From the NCBI RefSeq assembly GCF_900102635.1, contig NZ_FMZQ01000005.1:62001-126000 (forward strand): DNA of 64,000 bases. Reading direction: 5' to 3'. The DNA is from Ectopseudomonas chengduensis (GTDB taxonomy: Bacteria; Pseudomonadota; Gammaproteobacteria; Pseudomonadales; Pseudomonadaceae). The notes below the pieces were generated by a model, which did no database searches, was not told where the DNA came from, and was given only the letters and a program-made list of their open reading frames with translations. The translations under genes and the position numbers were made by a program. Positions 8,544 to 16,363 of the stretch are shown here, piece by piece. Position 1 is the stretch's first letter. Each line of letters begins with the position of its first letter.

Positions 8544-10514
8544 ATGGAAATTAAGTCCCGCAAGCCCGTTCTACGTTTTGCCCCGGCCAAGGCCGGCTTT
8601 GCGTTCGCAGGCGTTCTGCCGTTGCTGGTCGCCGCCCAGGCTCAAGCGGTGGAGTTCAGCTTCGCCGATAACGAAATCACCGGCTCCCTCGATACCACCA
8701 TCTCCTACGGTCAACTGTGGCGCGTACAAGGCCAGGACAAGACCAACAACGACATCAACACCAACGATGGCAACCGCAACTTCGATACCGGCCTGGTTTC
8801 CGAAGTTTTCAAGATCACTACCGATCTGGAGGCTTCTTACCAGAACTATGGCGTATTCGTTCGCGGTACCGCTTTCTATGACACCCAGATCATGGACAAG
8901 CGCAACGATTACTATGACGCCAACACTCCGGCTCAGCCGAGCCAAAGCTATCCGCGCGATAACACCTTCACACGTGAAACCCGCCACAAGGCTGGTCGTG
9001 ACGCGCAGATTCTTGACGCCTACGTCTATGGCAACTGGGACGTGGCCAACATGCCTGTCTCTGGTCGTTTCGGTAAGCAGGTATTCAACTGGGGCGAGGG
9101 TCTGTTCTATCGCGGTGGTGTGAACACCACCAACCCGGTCGATGCTGCCAAGTTCCGTTTGCCAGGCTCGGAAGTGAAGGAAGTGCTGGTTCCGGTCGAG
9201 GCGCTTAGTTTCAACATCGGTTTGACCGATAACCTTTCGATGGAGACCTTCTATCAGTTCAACTGGAAAGAGAGTGCTATCGATCCGGTCGGTACCTATT
9301 TCTCTGAGACCGACTTGTTTGCTGACGGCGGTCATACCGCTTATAACGAAAGTGGTGCGCTAGCTGGGGCCCTGACACCGAACCCGCGGCTCGGTGGTCT
9401 TTCGCTTTATCAAGCCTCCGTATTGAACCCTGCTTATGGGCTGAATGGGAGTTCATTTGCCACGTCTGACGCTTTCAAAGTTGCATCTATCAAGAATGAC
9501 CTGAATGCCAAGAACGATGGCCAGTTTGGTGTGGCGTTTCGTTATATAGCGGAAGAGCTGAATTCGACGGAATTTGGTTTTTATTTTGTCAACTACCATG
9601 CCAAAGAGCCTGCGATCTACGCTCAGCTTGATGGGGCTTATGCTGGGCTAACTCCTGCGCAGTTTGGTGCTTTGGTCGCCAGTGCTCCGGTGCAGGGGGC
9701 GGCTGGCGGTGATCCTGCACTTGCGCAGCAGATTGCTGGCGGTTTGGTCTCGGTTGACGTGGCCAATCAAATTCAAGCAAGCCGCCAATATGCCGAAGAC
9801 ATCAGGATGATGGGGCTGAGCTTCAATACCACTGTGGGCAATGCGTCGGTATTCGGTGAGTTTTCCTATCGTCCCAACCTGCCGATTGGTATAGCCACAA
9901 CTAACGACCTGTTGGGGCAAGTTCTCCAGCAAGCGCCACAGATCGCTTTGGGGCAGCAGGTGCAAGTGGGGGGGCAGACTGTAAGTCTGGGTAATCGTCG
10001 CTTGAGCAACTATGAACGTGTTGAGGCTTTTAACACGTCCATTGGCAGTATCTACAACTTTGGCCCGTCACTGGGCTTCGACTCCCTTTTTGGTGTTGCT
10101 GAGCTCGGTTCTGAACATATTCGTGGCAGCGATCTGAAGTACACAGACTTCCAGGGTAACGTGCGCTACTACTCCGGACGTGCGAACGGTTCCTATATCT
10201 CCGGCTATGACCGCGACGACCAGATCAACAAGAACTCCTACGGCTATACCCTGGTGCTCTCCGGCACCTGGAACGACGTCTACGCCGGCGTAAACCTGTC
10301 GCCGTTCGCCGTGTTCAAGCACGACTTCGAAGGCAACTCGCACCAGACCGGTAACTTTATCGAAGGTCGCAAGGCTTACACCGTCGGTATGCGCGCCAGC
10401 TATCTGAACAGCCTGGAAGCCGAGATCCAGTACACCGAGTTCTACGGCGCTGGTCAGAACAACGATGCGCGTGATCGCGACAATATCGGCGTCAACGTCA
10501 AGTACTCCTTCTAA
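8544..10514 (+). CDS. DUF1302 family outer-membrane protein
   Basis: Protein of 656 residues with an N-terminal signal peptide whose likely cleavage is after AQAQA (residue 35). The mature part is rich in alternating aromatic residues and ends NIGVNVKYSF; the C-terminal Phe is the beta-barrel assembly signal, so this is probably an outer-membrane barrel. DUF1302 proteins are typically encoded next to DUF1329 proteins, as here, and are linked to handling of hydrophobic substrates, but no substrate is established. The gene is the first of a four-gene set behind a sigma-54 promoter. The middle third, about 9340-10140, has clearly more A/T-ending codons than either end, suggesting exchange of the variable extracellular part. 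Confidence 0.85.
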   Translation: MEIKSRKPVLRFAPAKAGFAFAGVLPLLVAAQAQAVEFSFADNEITGSLDTTISYGQLWRVQGQDKTNNDINTNDGNRNFDTGLVSEVFKITTDLEASYQNYGVFVRGTAFYDTQIMDKRNDYYDANTPAQPSQSYPRDNTFTRETRHKAGRDAQILDAYVYGNWDVANMPVSGRFGKQVFNWGEGLFYRGGVNTTNPVDAAKFRLPGSEVKEVLVPVEALSFNIGLTDNLSMETFYQFNWKESAIDPVGTYFSETDLFADGGHTAYNESGALAGALTPNPRLGGLSLYQASVLNPAYGLNGSSFATSDAFKVASIKNDLNAKNDGQFGVAFRYIAEELNSTEFGFYFVNYHAKEPAIYAQLDGAYAGLTPAQFGALVASAPVQGAAGGDPALAQQIAGGLVSVDVANQIQASRQYAEDIRMMGLSFNTTVGNASVFGEFSYRPNLPIGIATTNDLLGQVLQQAPQIALGQQVQVGGQTVSLGNRRLSNYERVEAFNTSIGSIYNFGPSLGFDSLFGVAELGSEHIRGSDLKYTDFQGNVRYYSGRANGSYISGYDRDDQINKNSYGYTLVLSGTWNDVYAGVNLSPFAVFKHDFEGNSHQTGNFIEGRKAYTVGMRASYLNSLEAEIQYTEFYGAGQNNDARDRDNIGVNVKYSF

Positions 10515-10582
10515 TAACCAAAATCGGAAAGAACGCCGGGCGCTTGCGGGCGCCCGTCACGACTCTTCATGGAGAATTACCC

Positions 10583-11953
10583 ATGCTGAACAAGCACAGG
10601 CTGATGGCCGTAGCCGTTGCACTGGCGTTTTCCGCCGGTTCCGCGCTGGCTGCCGTTTCCTCGCAGGAAGCCGCAAAACTTGGCGATACCCTGACTCCCT
10701 TCGGCGCCGAAAAAGCCGGCAACGCAGCCGGCACTATTCCGGTCTGGACCGGTGGCATCACCCAGGCCCCGGCTGGATACAGCCGCTCGGGCCAGCACCA
10801 CGTCAATCCGTTCCCCGACGACAAGCCGCTGTTCACCATCACCGCGGCCAACCTGAGCCAGTACGAGGCCAACCTGACCCCCGGTCAGATCGCCATGTTC
10901 AAGGCTTATCCGGAAACCTACCAGATGCCGGTCTACCAGACCCGCCGCTCCGGCTCCGCGCCGCAGTGGGTCTATGACAACACCATCAAGAACGCCACCA
11001 GCGCCAAGCTGGCCGATGGTGGTAACGGCTTCACCGACGCTTATGGCGGTATTCCGTTCCCGATTCCGCAAAATGGTGTCGAGGCGCTGTGGAACCACAT
11101 CGCCCGCTACCGTGGCACCTACATCGTGCGCCGTGCCTCGGAAGTGGCCGTGCAGCGCAACGGCGCCTATTCGCTGGTGACCTCGCAGCAGGAAGCGCTG
11201 TTCAAGTACTACCTGCAGAACGGCTCGTTCGCCGATTTGAACAACATCATGTTCTATTACCTGTCGTTCACCACCAGCCCGGCGCGTCTGGCCGGTGGCG
11301 CGACCCTGGTTCATGAAACCCTCGATCAGGTGAAAGAGCCGCGTCAGGCCTGGGGTTACAACGCCGGCCAGCGCCGCGTGCGTCGTGCGCCGAACCTGGC
11401 CTACGATACCCCGATCGCCGCGGCTGACGGTCTGCGTACCGCCGACGACACCGACATGTTCAACGGTGCTCCGGATCGCTATGACTGGAAACTGGTGGGC
11501 AAGAAGGAAATCTACATCCCGTACAACAACTACAAGGTCACCAGCCCTGAGGTTAAGTACAAGGATCTGCTGCAGGTCGGTCACCTCAACCCGGCGCTGA
11601 CCCGTAACGAGCTGCACCGTGTGTGGGTGGTCGAGGGCACGCTGAAGTCCGGCGCCCGCCATATCTACTCCAAGCGCACCCTGTTCCTCGACGAGGACAG
11701 CTGGCAGGCTGCGGTGGTGGATCAGTACGACGGCCGTGGTGAGCTGTGGCGCGTGTCCATCGCCTATCTGAAGAACTACTACGATCTGCCGACCACCTGG
11801 TCTGCACTCGATGTGTTCCACGATCTGCAGGCGCGCCGTTACCACGTGCAGAACCTGGACAACGAAGAGAACAACACCATCGACTTCACCCAGGCGGTTC
11901 CGGACGACGGTTATTTCAAACCGGCTGCCCTGCGTCGCCGCGGCACGCGATAA
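10583..11953 (+). CDS. DUF1329 family periplasmic protein
   Basis: Protein of 456 residues beginning MLNKHRLMAVAVALAFSAGS with signal-peptide cleavage likely after ALA (residue 23). The start at 10583 follows GGAGAATTACCC. The mature protein shows the DUF1329 pattern: an early LGDTLTPFGAEKAGN segment and a late conserved EDSWQAAVVDQYDGRGELWR block. From memory the family is related to the LolA/LolB lipid-carrier fold, so a role as soluble carrier between an inner-membrane transporter and the DUF1302 barrel is plausible but inferred. A terminator hairpin follows, then a structured repeat, then the Ycf48-like gene. Confidence 0.88.
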   Translation: MLNKHRLMAVAVALAFSAGSALAAVSSQEAAKLGDTLTPFGAEKAGNAAGTIPVWTGGITQAPAGYSRSGQHHVNPFPDDKPLFTITAANLSQYEANLTPGQIAMFKAYPETYQMPVYQTRRSGSAPQWVYDNTIKNATSAKLADGGNGFTDAYGGIPFPIPQNGVEALWNHIARYRGTYIVRRASEVAVQRNGAYSLVTSQQEALFKYYLQNGSFADLNNIMFYYLSFTTSPARLAGGATLVHETLDQVKEPRQAWGYNAGQRRVRRAPNLAYDTPIAAADGLRTADDTDMFNGAPDRYDWKLVGKKEIYIPYNNYKVTSPEVKYKDLLQVGHLNPALTRNELHRVWVVEGTLKSGARHIYSKRTLFLDEDSWQAAVVDQYDGRGELWRVSIAYLKNYYDLPTTWSALDVFHDLQARRYHVQNLDNEENNTIDFTQAVPDDGYFKPAALRRRGTR

Positions 11954-11973
11954 TAGTCGTGTAGTCTCACGCG

Positions 11974-12003
11974 AAGGCCGCTACAGTAGTAGCGGCCTTT
12001 TCG
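11974..12003 (+). terminator. Intrinsic terminator after the DUF1329 gene
   Basis: Stem AAGGCCGCT/AGCGGCCTT (11974-11982 and 11991-11999) is followed by TTTT. It probably reduces transcription into the Ycf48-RND pair rather than ending it, because the four genes form a conserved functional set. Confidence 0.75.
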
Positions 12004-12130
12004 TATCAGCTTGGCGAATAGGCTTCTATCACGCGGGTTTTGCCTTAACAAAACATAACGTCACGCCAATTGTCAGGGCTTTCCGAAGCTCGCTAGGATG
12101 GGCGGCCTGCTAAGAGTCTATTCACGTTTT

Positions 12131-12245
12131 CGCGAGCTAGAGCAATGCAAGGCAAAAACAAGCGAGGAAGCGCAGTGTACTTTTGTACATGAGCATTCCG
12201 AGCTGGTTTTTAACGTAGCAGGGCCGACGCGCAGCAAATCGTGAG
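12131..12245 (+). repeat. Structured 115-bp repeat, copy 1
   Basis: This segment is about 80% identical to 42741-42854. Both copies fold into a long central hairpin: here AAAAACAAGC (12154-12163) with GCTGGTTTTT (12202-12211), GGAA with TTCC, and TGTAC with GTACA. In copy 2 the same stems carry different bases that still pair. The flanks are nearly invariant, e.g. CGCGAGCTAGAGC and GCAGGGCCGACGCGCAGCA. It lies in the gap between the DUF1329 and Ycf48-like genes. Confidence 0.75.
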
Positions 12246-12292
12246 TAGGCTCTGAAGGCAGTACCGCCTATAACAAGAAAGGGGGAAGGTAT

Positions 12293-13387
12293 ATGAGTGA
12301 GCCCGTCATGCGGCGCACCCAGTCCGGTCTGGCGCCCAAACAGGCGCGCAAATCGGCGCTCCGTGTCCATTCGCCGCTGGCTAAAGCGCTCTCGCTGTGC
12401 AGTGTGCTTTCCATTCTGGCTTTCGCTGCCGCACCCTTGCAGGCCGAGACCTCGGCTGCGGCTGACGCCGGTTACGCCATCGAGTCGCCCAAGGCCGTGC
12501 ATAGCCTGCTGCTCGATGTGGTCAACACCGGTGAGCGCCTGGTTGCCGTTGGCGACCGCGGCCACATTCTCTATTCCAACGATCAAGGGCAAAGCTGGCA
12601 GCAGGCCAAGGTACCGACGCGGCAGATGCTGACCTCGCTGTTTTTCGTCGATGCCCAGCATGGCTGGGTGGTCGGTCATGATGCGCAGGTTCTCACGACG
12701 ACCGATGGTGGCCTGACCTGGACCAAGCAGTACGAAAATCTTGAGCTCGAAGCGCCGCTGCTGGATATCTGGTTCAAGGATCTCGAGACCGGTTACGCCG
12801 TGGGTGCCTATGGTGCGCTGCTGGAAACCACCGATGGTGGCGAGAACTGGGAAGACGTCAGTGATCGTCTCGATAATGAAGATGCCTATCATCTCAATGC
12901 CATCACCGCGGTGAAGGATGCTGGTCTGTTCATTGTCGGCGAGCTGGGTGGCATGTTCCGTTCGCGCGACTGGGGTGAAACCTGGGAGACCGTCGAAAAT
13001 AAACCCTACGAGGGTTCGTTGTTCGGCGCGCTGGGCACCGACGAAGCCGGCACGCTGCTGGTTTACGGCCTGCGGGGTCATCTATTCCGTTCCGCCGATT
13101 TCGGAGACAGCTGGCAGCAGATCACCCTCCACACGCCAAATAATGGCCCGCTGGAATTTGGCCTTGCCGATGGCACCTTGCTGCGCGACGGCAGCATCGC
13201 GGTCGTGGGGCATGGCGGTACCGTGCTGCGCAGCACTGATCACGGCCAGACGTTCAGTCTCATCAACCGCCCTGACCGTCTTTCGCTGGCCGGTGTAACT
13301 GCACTGGATAACGGCAACCTGATCCTGGTGGGGCAGGGCGGCGTTCACCTCGCCGCCTCGACTGGCGCCGATCTGGGCCAACAATAA
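12293..13387 (+). CDS. Ycf48/BNR-repeat periplasmic propeller protein
   Basis: Protein of 364 residues. After a long N-terminal stretch comes a hydrophobic signal segment (SLCSVLSILAFAAAPLQAE, ending near residue 51). The mature protein has at least six repeats of the Ycf48/sialidase-blade type: ILYSNDQGQSW, VLTTTDGGLTW, LLETTDGGENW, MFRSRDWGETW, LFRSADFGDSW and VLRSTDHGQTF. This predicts a beta-propeller, probably periplasmic. In plants and cyanobacteria Ycf48 helps assemble membrane protein complexes, so a chaperone-like role for the adjacent RND protein is conceivable. An ATG at 12308 would give a shorter leader. The RND gene follows after 18 bp, so the two are co-transcribed. Confidence 0.88.
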   Translation: MSEPVMRRTQSGLAPKQARKSALRVHSPLAKALSLCSVLSILAFAAAPLQAETSAAADAGYAIESPKAVHSLLLDVVNTGERLVAVGDRGHILYSNDQGQSWQQAKVPTRQMLTSLFFVDAQHGWVVGHDAQVLTTTDGGLTWTKQYENLELEAPLLDIWFKDLETGYAVGAYGALLETTDGGENWEDVSDRLDNEDAYHLNAITAVKDAGLFIVGELGGMFRSRDWGETWETVENKPYEGSLFGALGTDEAGTLLVYGLRGHLFRSADFGDSWQQITLHTPNNGPLEFGLADGTLLRDGSIAVVGHGGTVLRSTDHGQTFSLINRPDRLSLAGVTALDNGNLILVGQGGVHLAASTGADLGQQ

Positions 13388-13405
13388 CAAGCCGGGAGCC
13401 TTTGC

Positions 13406-15760
13406 ATGAGCAAGCACCAACAACAGCCTGCCTCCTTCCTTGAGCGGCTGATTTTCAACAACCGCCCGGCGGTAATCCTGATCTGCCTGCTGATCAGCAT
13501 CTTCCTGTTCTATCAGGCTGCGCAGGTACGCCCGCAGACCAGCTTCGAGAAAATGATTCCGCTGGGCCACCCCTACATCCAGAAGATGCTCGAGCACCGT
13601 AACGACCTGGCCAACCTGGGTAATACCGTGCGGATCGCGGTGGAGGCCACCGATGGCGACATCTTCAGCAAGGAGTACATGGAGACCCTGCGTCAGATCC
13701 ACGACGAGGTGTTCTACATTCCCGGCGTCGACCGTTCCGGTCTCAAGTCGCTATGGAGCCCGAGCGTACGCTGGACCGAAGTGACCGAAGAAGGTTTCGC
13801 CGGTGGCGAGGTGATCCCGCAGACCTACGACGGTTCTGCCGACAGCCTCGAAGACCTGCGCAGCAATATCCTCAAGTCGGGCCAGATCGGTCGCCTGGTG
13901 GCGAACAACTTCAAGTCCAGCATCGTCGATGTGCCATTGCTGGAGTCCTATCCGGATCCAAATGATCAGAGCAAGCTGATCAAGCTGGATTACCAGAGCT
14001 TCTCTCACGAACTGGAAGAGAAGATTCGCGAGAAGTACGAGGCGCAGAATCCCAACGTCAAGGTGCACATCATCGGCTTCGCCAAGAAGGTCGGCGACCT
14101 GATCGATGGCCTGGTTGGCGTGGCGCTGTTCTTCGCTGTCGCCATCGGCATCACCTTCGTTCTGCTGCTGTGGTTCACCCACTGCTTCAAGAGCACCCTG
14201 GCCGTGGTGATCACCACCCTGATCGCGGTGATCTGGCAGCTCGGCCTGCTGCATACCCTGGGCTTCGGTCTCGATCCCTACTCGATGCTGGTGCCGTTCC
14301 TGGTGTTCGCCATCGGTATCTCGCACGGGGTGCAGAAGATCAACGGCATCGCCATGGCCTCGGGGGAGGCGACCGACGCGCTCTCCGCTGCGCGCATGGC
14401 TTTCCGTCAGCTGTTCATTCCCGGCCTGGTGGCGCTGCTGTCCGACGCCGTGGGTTTCGTCACCCTGCTGCTGATCGATATCGGCGTGATCCGCGAACTG
14501 GCCATCGGCGCATCGATGGGCGTGGCGGTGATCATCCTGACCAACCTGATTCTGCTGCCGGTCGTGATTTCCTATATCGGTATCGGCAACCGCGCGGTGA
14601 AGAAGAGCCGTGAGGAAGCCGCCAAGGACCATCCGGTCTGGCGCACCATTTCCAACTTCGCTCATCCGATGGTGGCACCGATCTCCGTTGTCGTTGCCGT
14701 GGTGGCGCTGGCTGGTGGTGTCTGGTACGGGCAGAACCTGAAGATCGGCGACCTCGATCAGGGCGCGCCGGAGTTGCACCCGGACTCTCGCTACAACCTC
14801 GATAACGACTTCGTCATCCGCAATTACTCGACCAGCTCCGATGTGCTGGTGGTGATGATCAAGACGCCTAGCGAGGGTTGCTCCACCTATGAAGCACTGT
14901 CCGCCATGGACGAGCTGATGTGGAAGATGGAGAACACCAAGGGTGTGCAGTCCGCCATCTCCATGGTCACCGTGTCCAAGCAGATGATCAAGGGCATGAA
15001 CGAGGGCAACCTGAAATGGGAAACGCTGTCGCGTAACCAGGACGTGCTGAACAACTCCATCGCCCGTGCCGAAGGTCTGTACAACGCCGACTGTTCGGTA
15101 GCGCCGGTGCTGATCTTCCTCGAGGACCACAAGGCCGAGATCCTGTCGCGTGCCGTGGCTGCCGCCGAAGAGTTCGCCGCGCAGCACAACACCGACGAGC
15201 TGCAGGTGGTGCTGGCTGCCGGTAACGCGGGTATCGAAGCGGCCACCAACGAGGTGATCGCGGCGTCCGAGACCACCATGCTGATCGCGGTCTACGCGGC
15301 GGTGAGCATCATGTGCCTGCTGACCTTCCGTTCGCTGGCTGCGACCCTGTGCGTGATCCTGCCGCTGGTGCTGACCTCGGTGCTGGGTAACGCGCTGATG
15401 GCCTTCATGGGCATCGGCGTCAAGGTGGCCACCCTGCCGGTGATCGCCCTGGGTGTGGGTATCGGTGTCGACTACGGCATCTACATCTACAGCCGTCTGG
15501 AGACCTACCTGCGTCAGGGCATGCCGCTGCAGGAAGCCTACTACGAGACGCTGAAATCTACCGGTAAGGCGGTGCTGTTCACCGGTGTCTGCCTGGCCAT
15601 CGGTGTGGCGACCTGGATCTTCTCGGCGATCAAGTTCCAGGCCGATATGGGCTTGATGCTGACCTTCATGTTCCTGTGGAACATGATCGGTGCGATCTGG
15701 CTGCTGCCGGCCCTGGCTCGTTTCCTGATCAACACCGAGAAAATGCGCGCCAAGGCTTGA
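13406..15760 (+). CDS. RND superfamily transporter, MMPL type
   Basis: Protein of 784 residues with the two-fold RND/MMPL layout. One membrane segment at about 25-40 is followed by a periplasmic domain of about 190 residues, then five to six membrane helices (about 228-400), a second periplasmic domain and a second helix cluster (about 620-770). The charged helix motif GVGIGVDYGIYIYSRLE in the second half matches the proton-relay region of MMPL proteins. It is shorter than drug-efflux RND pumps and lacks an adaptor partner, unlike the tripartite system at 55-59 kb. With its DUF1302, DUF1329 and Ycf48-like neighbours it probably moves a hydrophobic molecule or lipid across the envelope; the direction is unknown. 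A terminator follows directly. Confidence 0.88.
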   Translation: MSKHQQQPASFLERLIFNNRPAVILICLLISIFLFYQAAQVRPQTSFEKMIPLGHPYIQKMLEHRNDLANLGNTVRIAVEATDGDIFSKEYMETLRQIHDEVFYIPGVDRSGLKSLWSPSVRWTEVTEEGFAGGEVIPQTYDGSADSLEDLRSNILKSGQIGRLVANNFKSSIVDVPLLESYPDPNDQSKLIKLDYQSFSHELEEKIREKYEAQNPNVKVHIIGFAKKVGDLIDGLVGVALFFAVAIGITFVLLLWFTHCFKSTLAVVITTLIAVIWQLGLLHTLGFGLDPYSMLVPFLVFAIGISHGVQKINGIAMASGEATDALSAARMAFRQLFIPGLVALLSDAVGFVTLLLIDIGVIRELAIGASMGVAVIILTNLILLPVVISYIGIGNRAVKKSREEAAKDHPVWRTISNFAHPMVAPISVVVAVVALAGGVWYGQNLKIGDLDQGAPELHPDSRYNLDNDFVIRNYSTSSDVLVVMIKTPSEGCSTYEALSAMDELMWKMENTKGVQSAISMVTVSKQMIKGMNEGNLKWETLSRNQDVLNNSIARAEGLYNADCSVAPVLIFLEDHKAEILSRAVAAAEEFAAQHNTDELQVVLAAGNAGIEAATNEVIAASETTMLIAVYAAVSIMCLLTFRSLAATLCVILPLVLTSVLGNALMAFMGIGVKVATLPVIALGVGIGVDYGIYIYSRLETYLRQGMPLQEAYYETLKSTGKAVLFTGVCLAIGVATWIFSAIKFQADMGLMLTFMFLWNMIGAIWLLPALARFLINTEKMRAKA

Positions 15761-15780
15761 TGCCTATCGCGTAGAACGAA

Positions 15781-15810
15781 AACCGCGGCCCTTGGGCCGC
15801 GGTTTTTTTA
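15781..15810 (+). terminator. Intrinsic terminator after the RND/MMPL gene
   Basis: Perfect 11-bp stem AACCGCGGCCC/GGGCCGCGGTT with a 2-nt spacer, followed by a T-tract. It ends the sigma-54 operon. Confidence 0.85.
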
Positions 15811-15865
15811 TGTGCGTAGCGCCGGTATACGAGATGGCAAGCCGACTGCTGGATGGCTGCCTGGG

Positions 15866-15977
15866 GTAGGAGCCCCGCCTCGGGGCGAATGTTTTTGTTG
15901 CCGGCCTGTATGGCGCCCCCGACCGGCAGTCGAGGTCAGGCAAGCTGTGCAGATTCGCGGCGGGGCGCCGCTCCTAC
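15866..15977. repeat. REP-like palindromic repeat, family B
   Basis: Outer arms GTAGGAGCCCCGCC and GGCGCCGCTCCTAC with a 70-nt interior. Same family as 7970-8027 and 42037-42109. It is one of three different palindromic elements crowded into the gene-free stretch 15811-16363. Confidence 0.65.
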
Positions 15978-16042
15978 AAATGGATCGCGTCGCCGCTCAA
16001 CGCATACATAGCACTAGCCCCGTCCGCCAATGTTCAGCCCCG

Positions 16043-16140
16043 TGTAGCCCGGATGAAATCCGGGGGGCGTCGTCGACAGTCATATCCGCAATGCCAGGCC
16101 CAAGTCTCGCGGCTACCGGCCAGGGCGAATGCCCGGCTAC
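16043..16140. repeat. Degenerate REP-like repeat, family A
   Basis: A clear left arm GTAGCCCGGATGAAATCCGG and a worn right arm GCCCGGCTAC are separated by about 65 nt of diverged sequence. It appears to be a decayed copy of the element at 225-286. Confidence 0.5.
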
Positions 16141-16232
16141 TGGCCACGGCAGAGCGAACCCTCTGGCGGGGACAGTGCCATGGTCGATTGGTGCGCGGCG
16201 TATCCAGGGATCAGCGCGGATATAGTACGTAG

Positions 16233-16314
16233 GGTGGGCCGGGCGGCGATCCGTTTCAGCCCTCCAAGGCCAGCCGCTGTTGGTGGGCTGAAACGGATCG
16301 CCGCCCGGCCCACC
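16233..16314. repeat. Perfect 29-bp inverted repeat
   Basis: Arms 16233-16261 and 16286-16314 are exact reverse complements; each begins or ends with GGTGGGCCGGGCGGCGAT, and the loop is 24 nt. It is longer and more perfect than the other palindromes in the window and lies 50 bp past the end of the BatD gene. It might terminate the moxR-bat operon or be a recently inserted repeat. Confidence 0.7.
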
Positions 16315-16363
16315 TTACCACTTGCACGCCTCGAACTGCGTATCCTGCAAGCCCATCGCGCGC

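Noticed and set aside
12137..13081. Minus-strand frame of 314 codons opposite the Ycf48-like gene
   Set aside because: Antisense to the clear propeller-repeat protein; its only hydrophobic end arises from the structured repeat.
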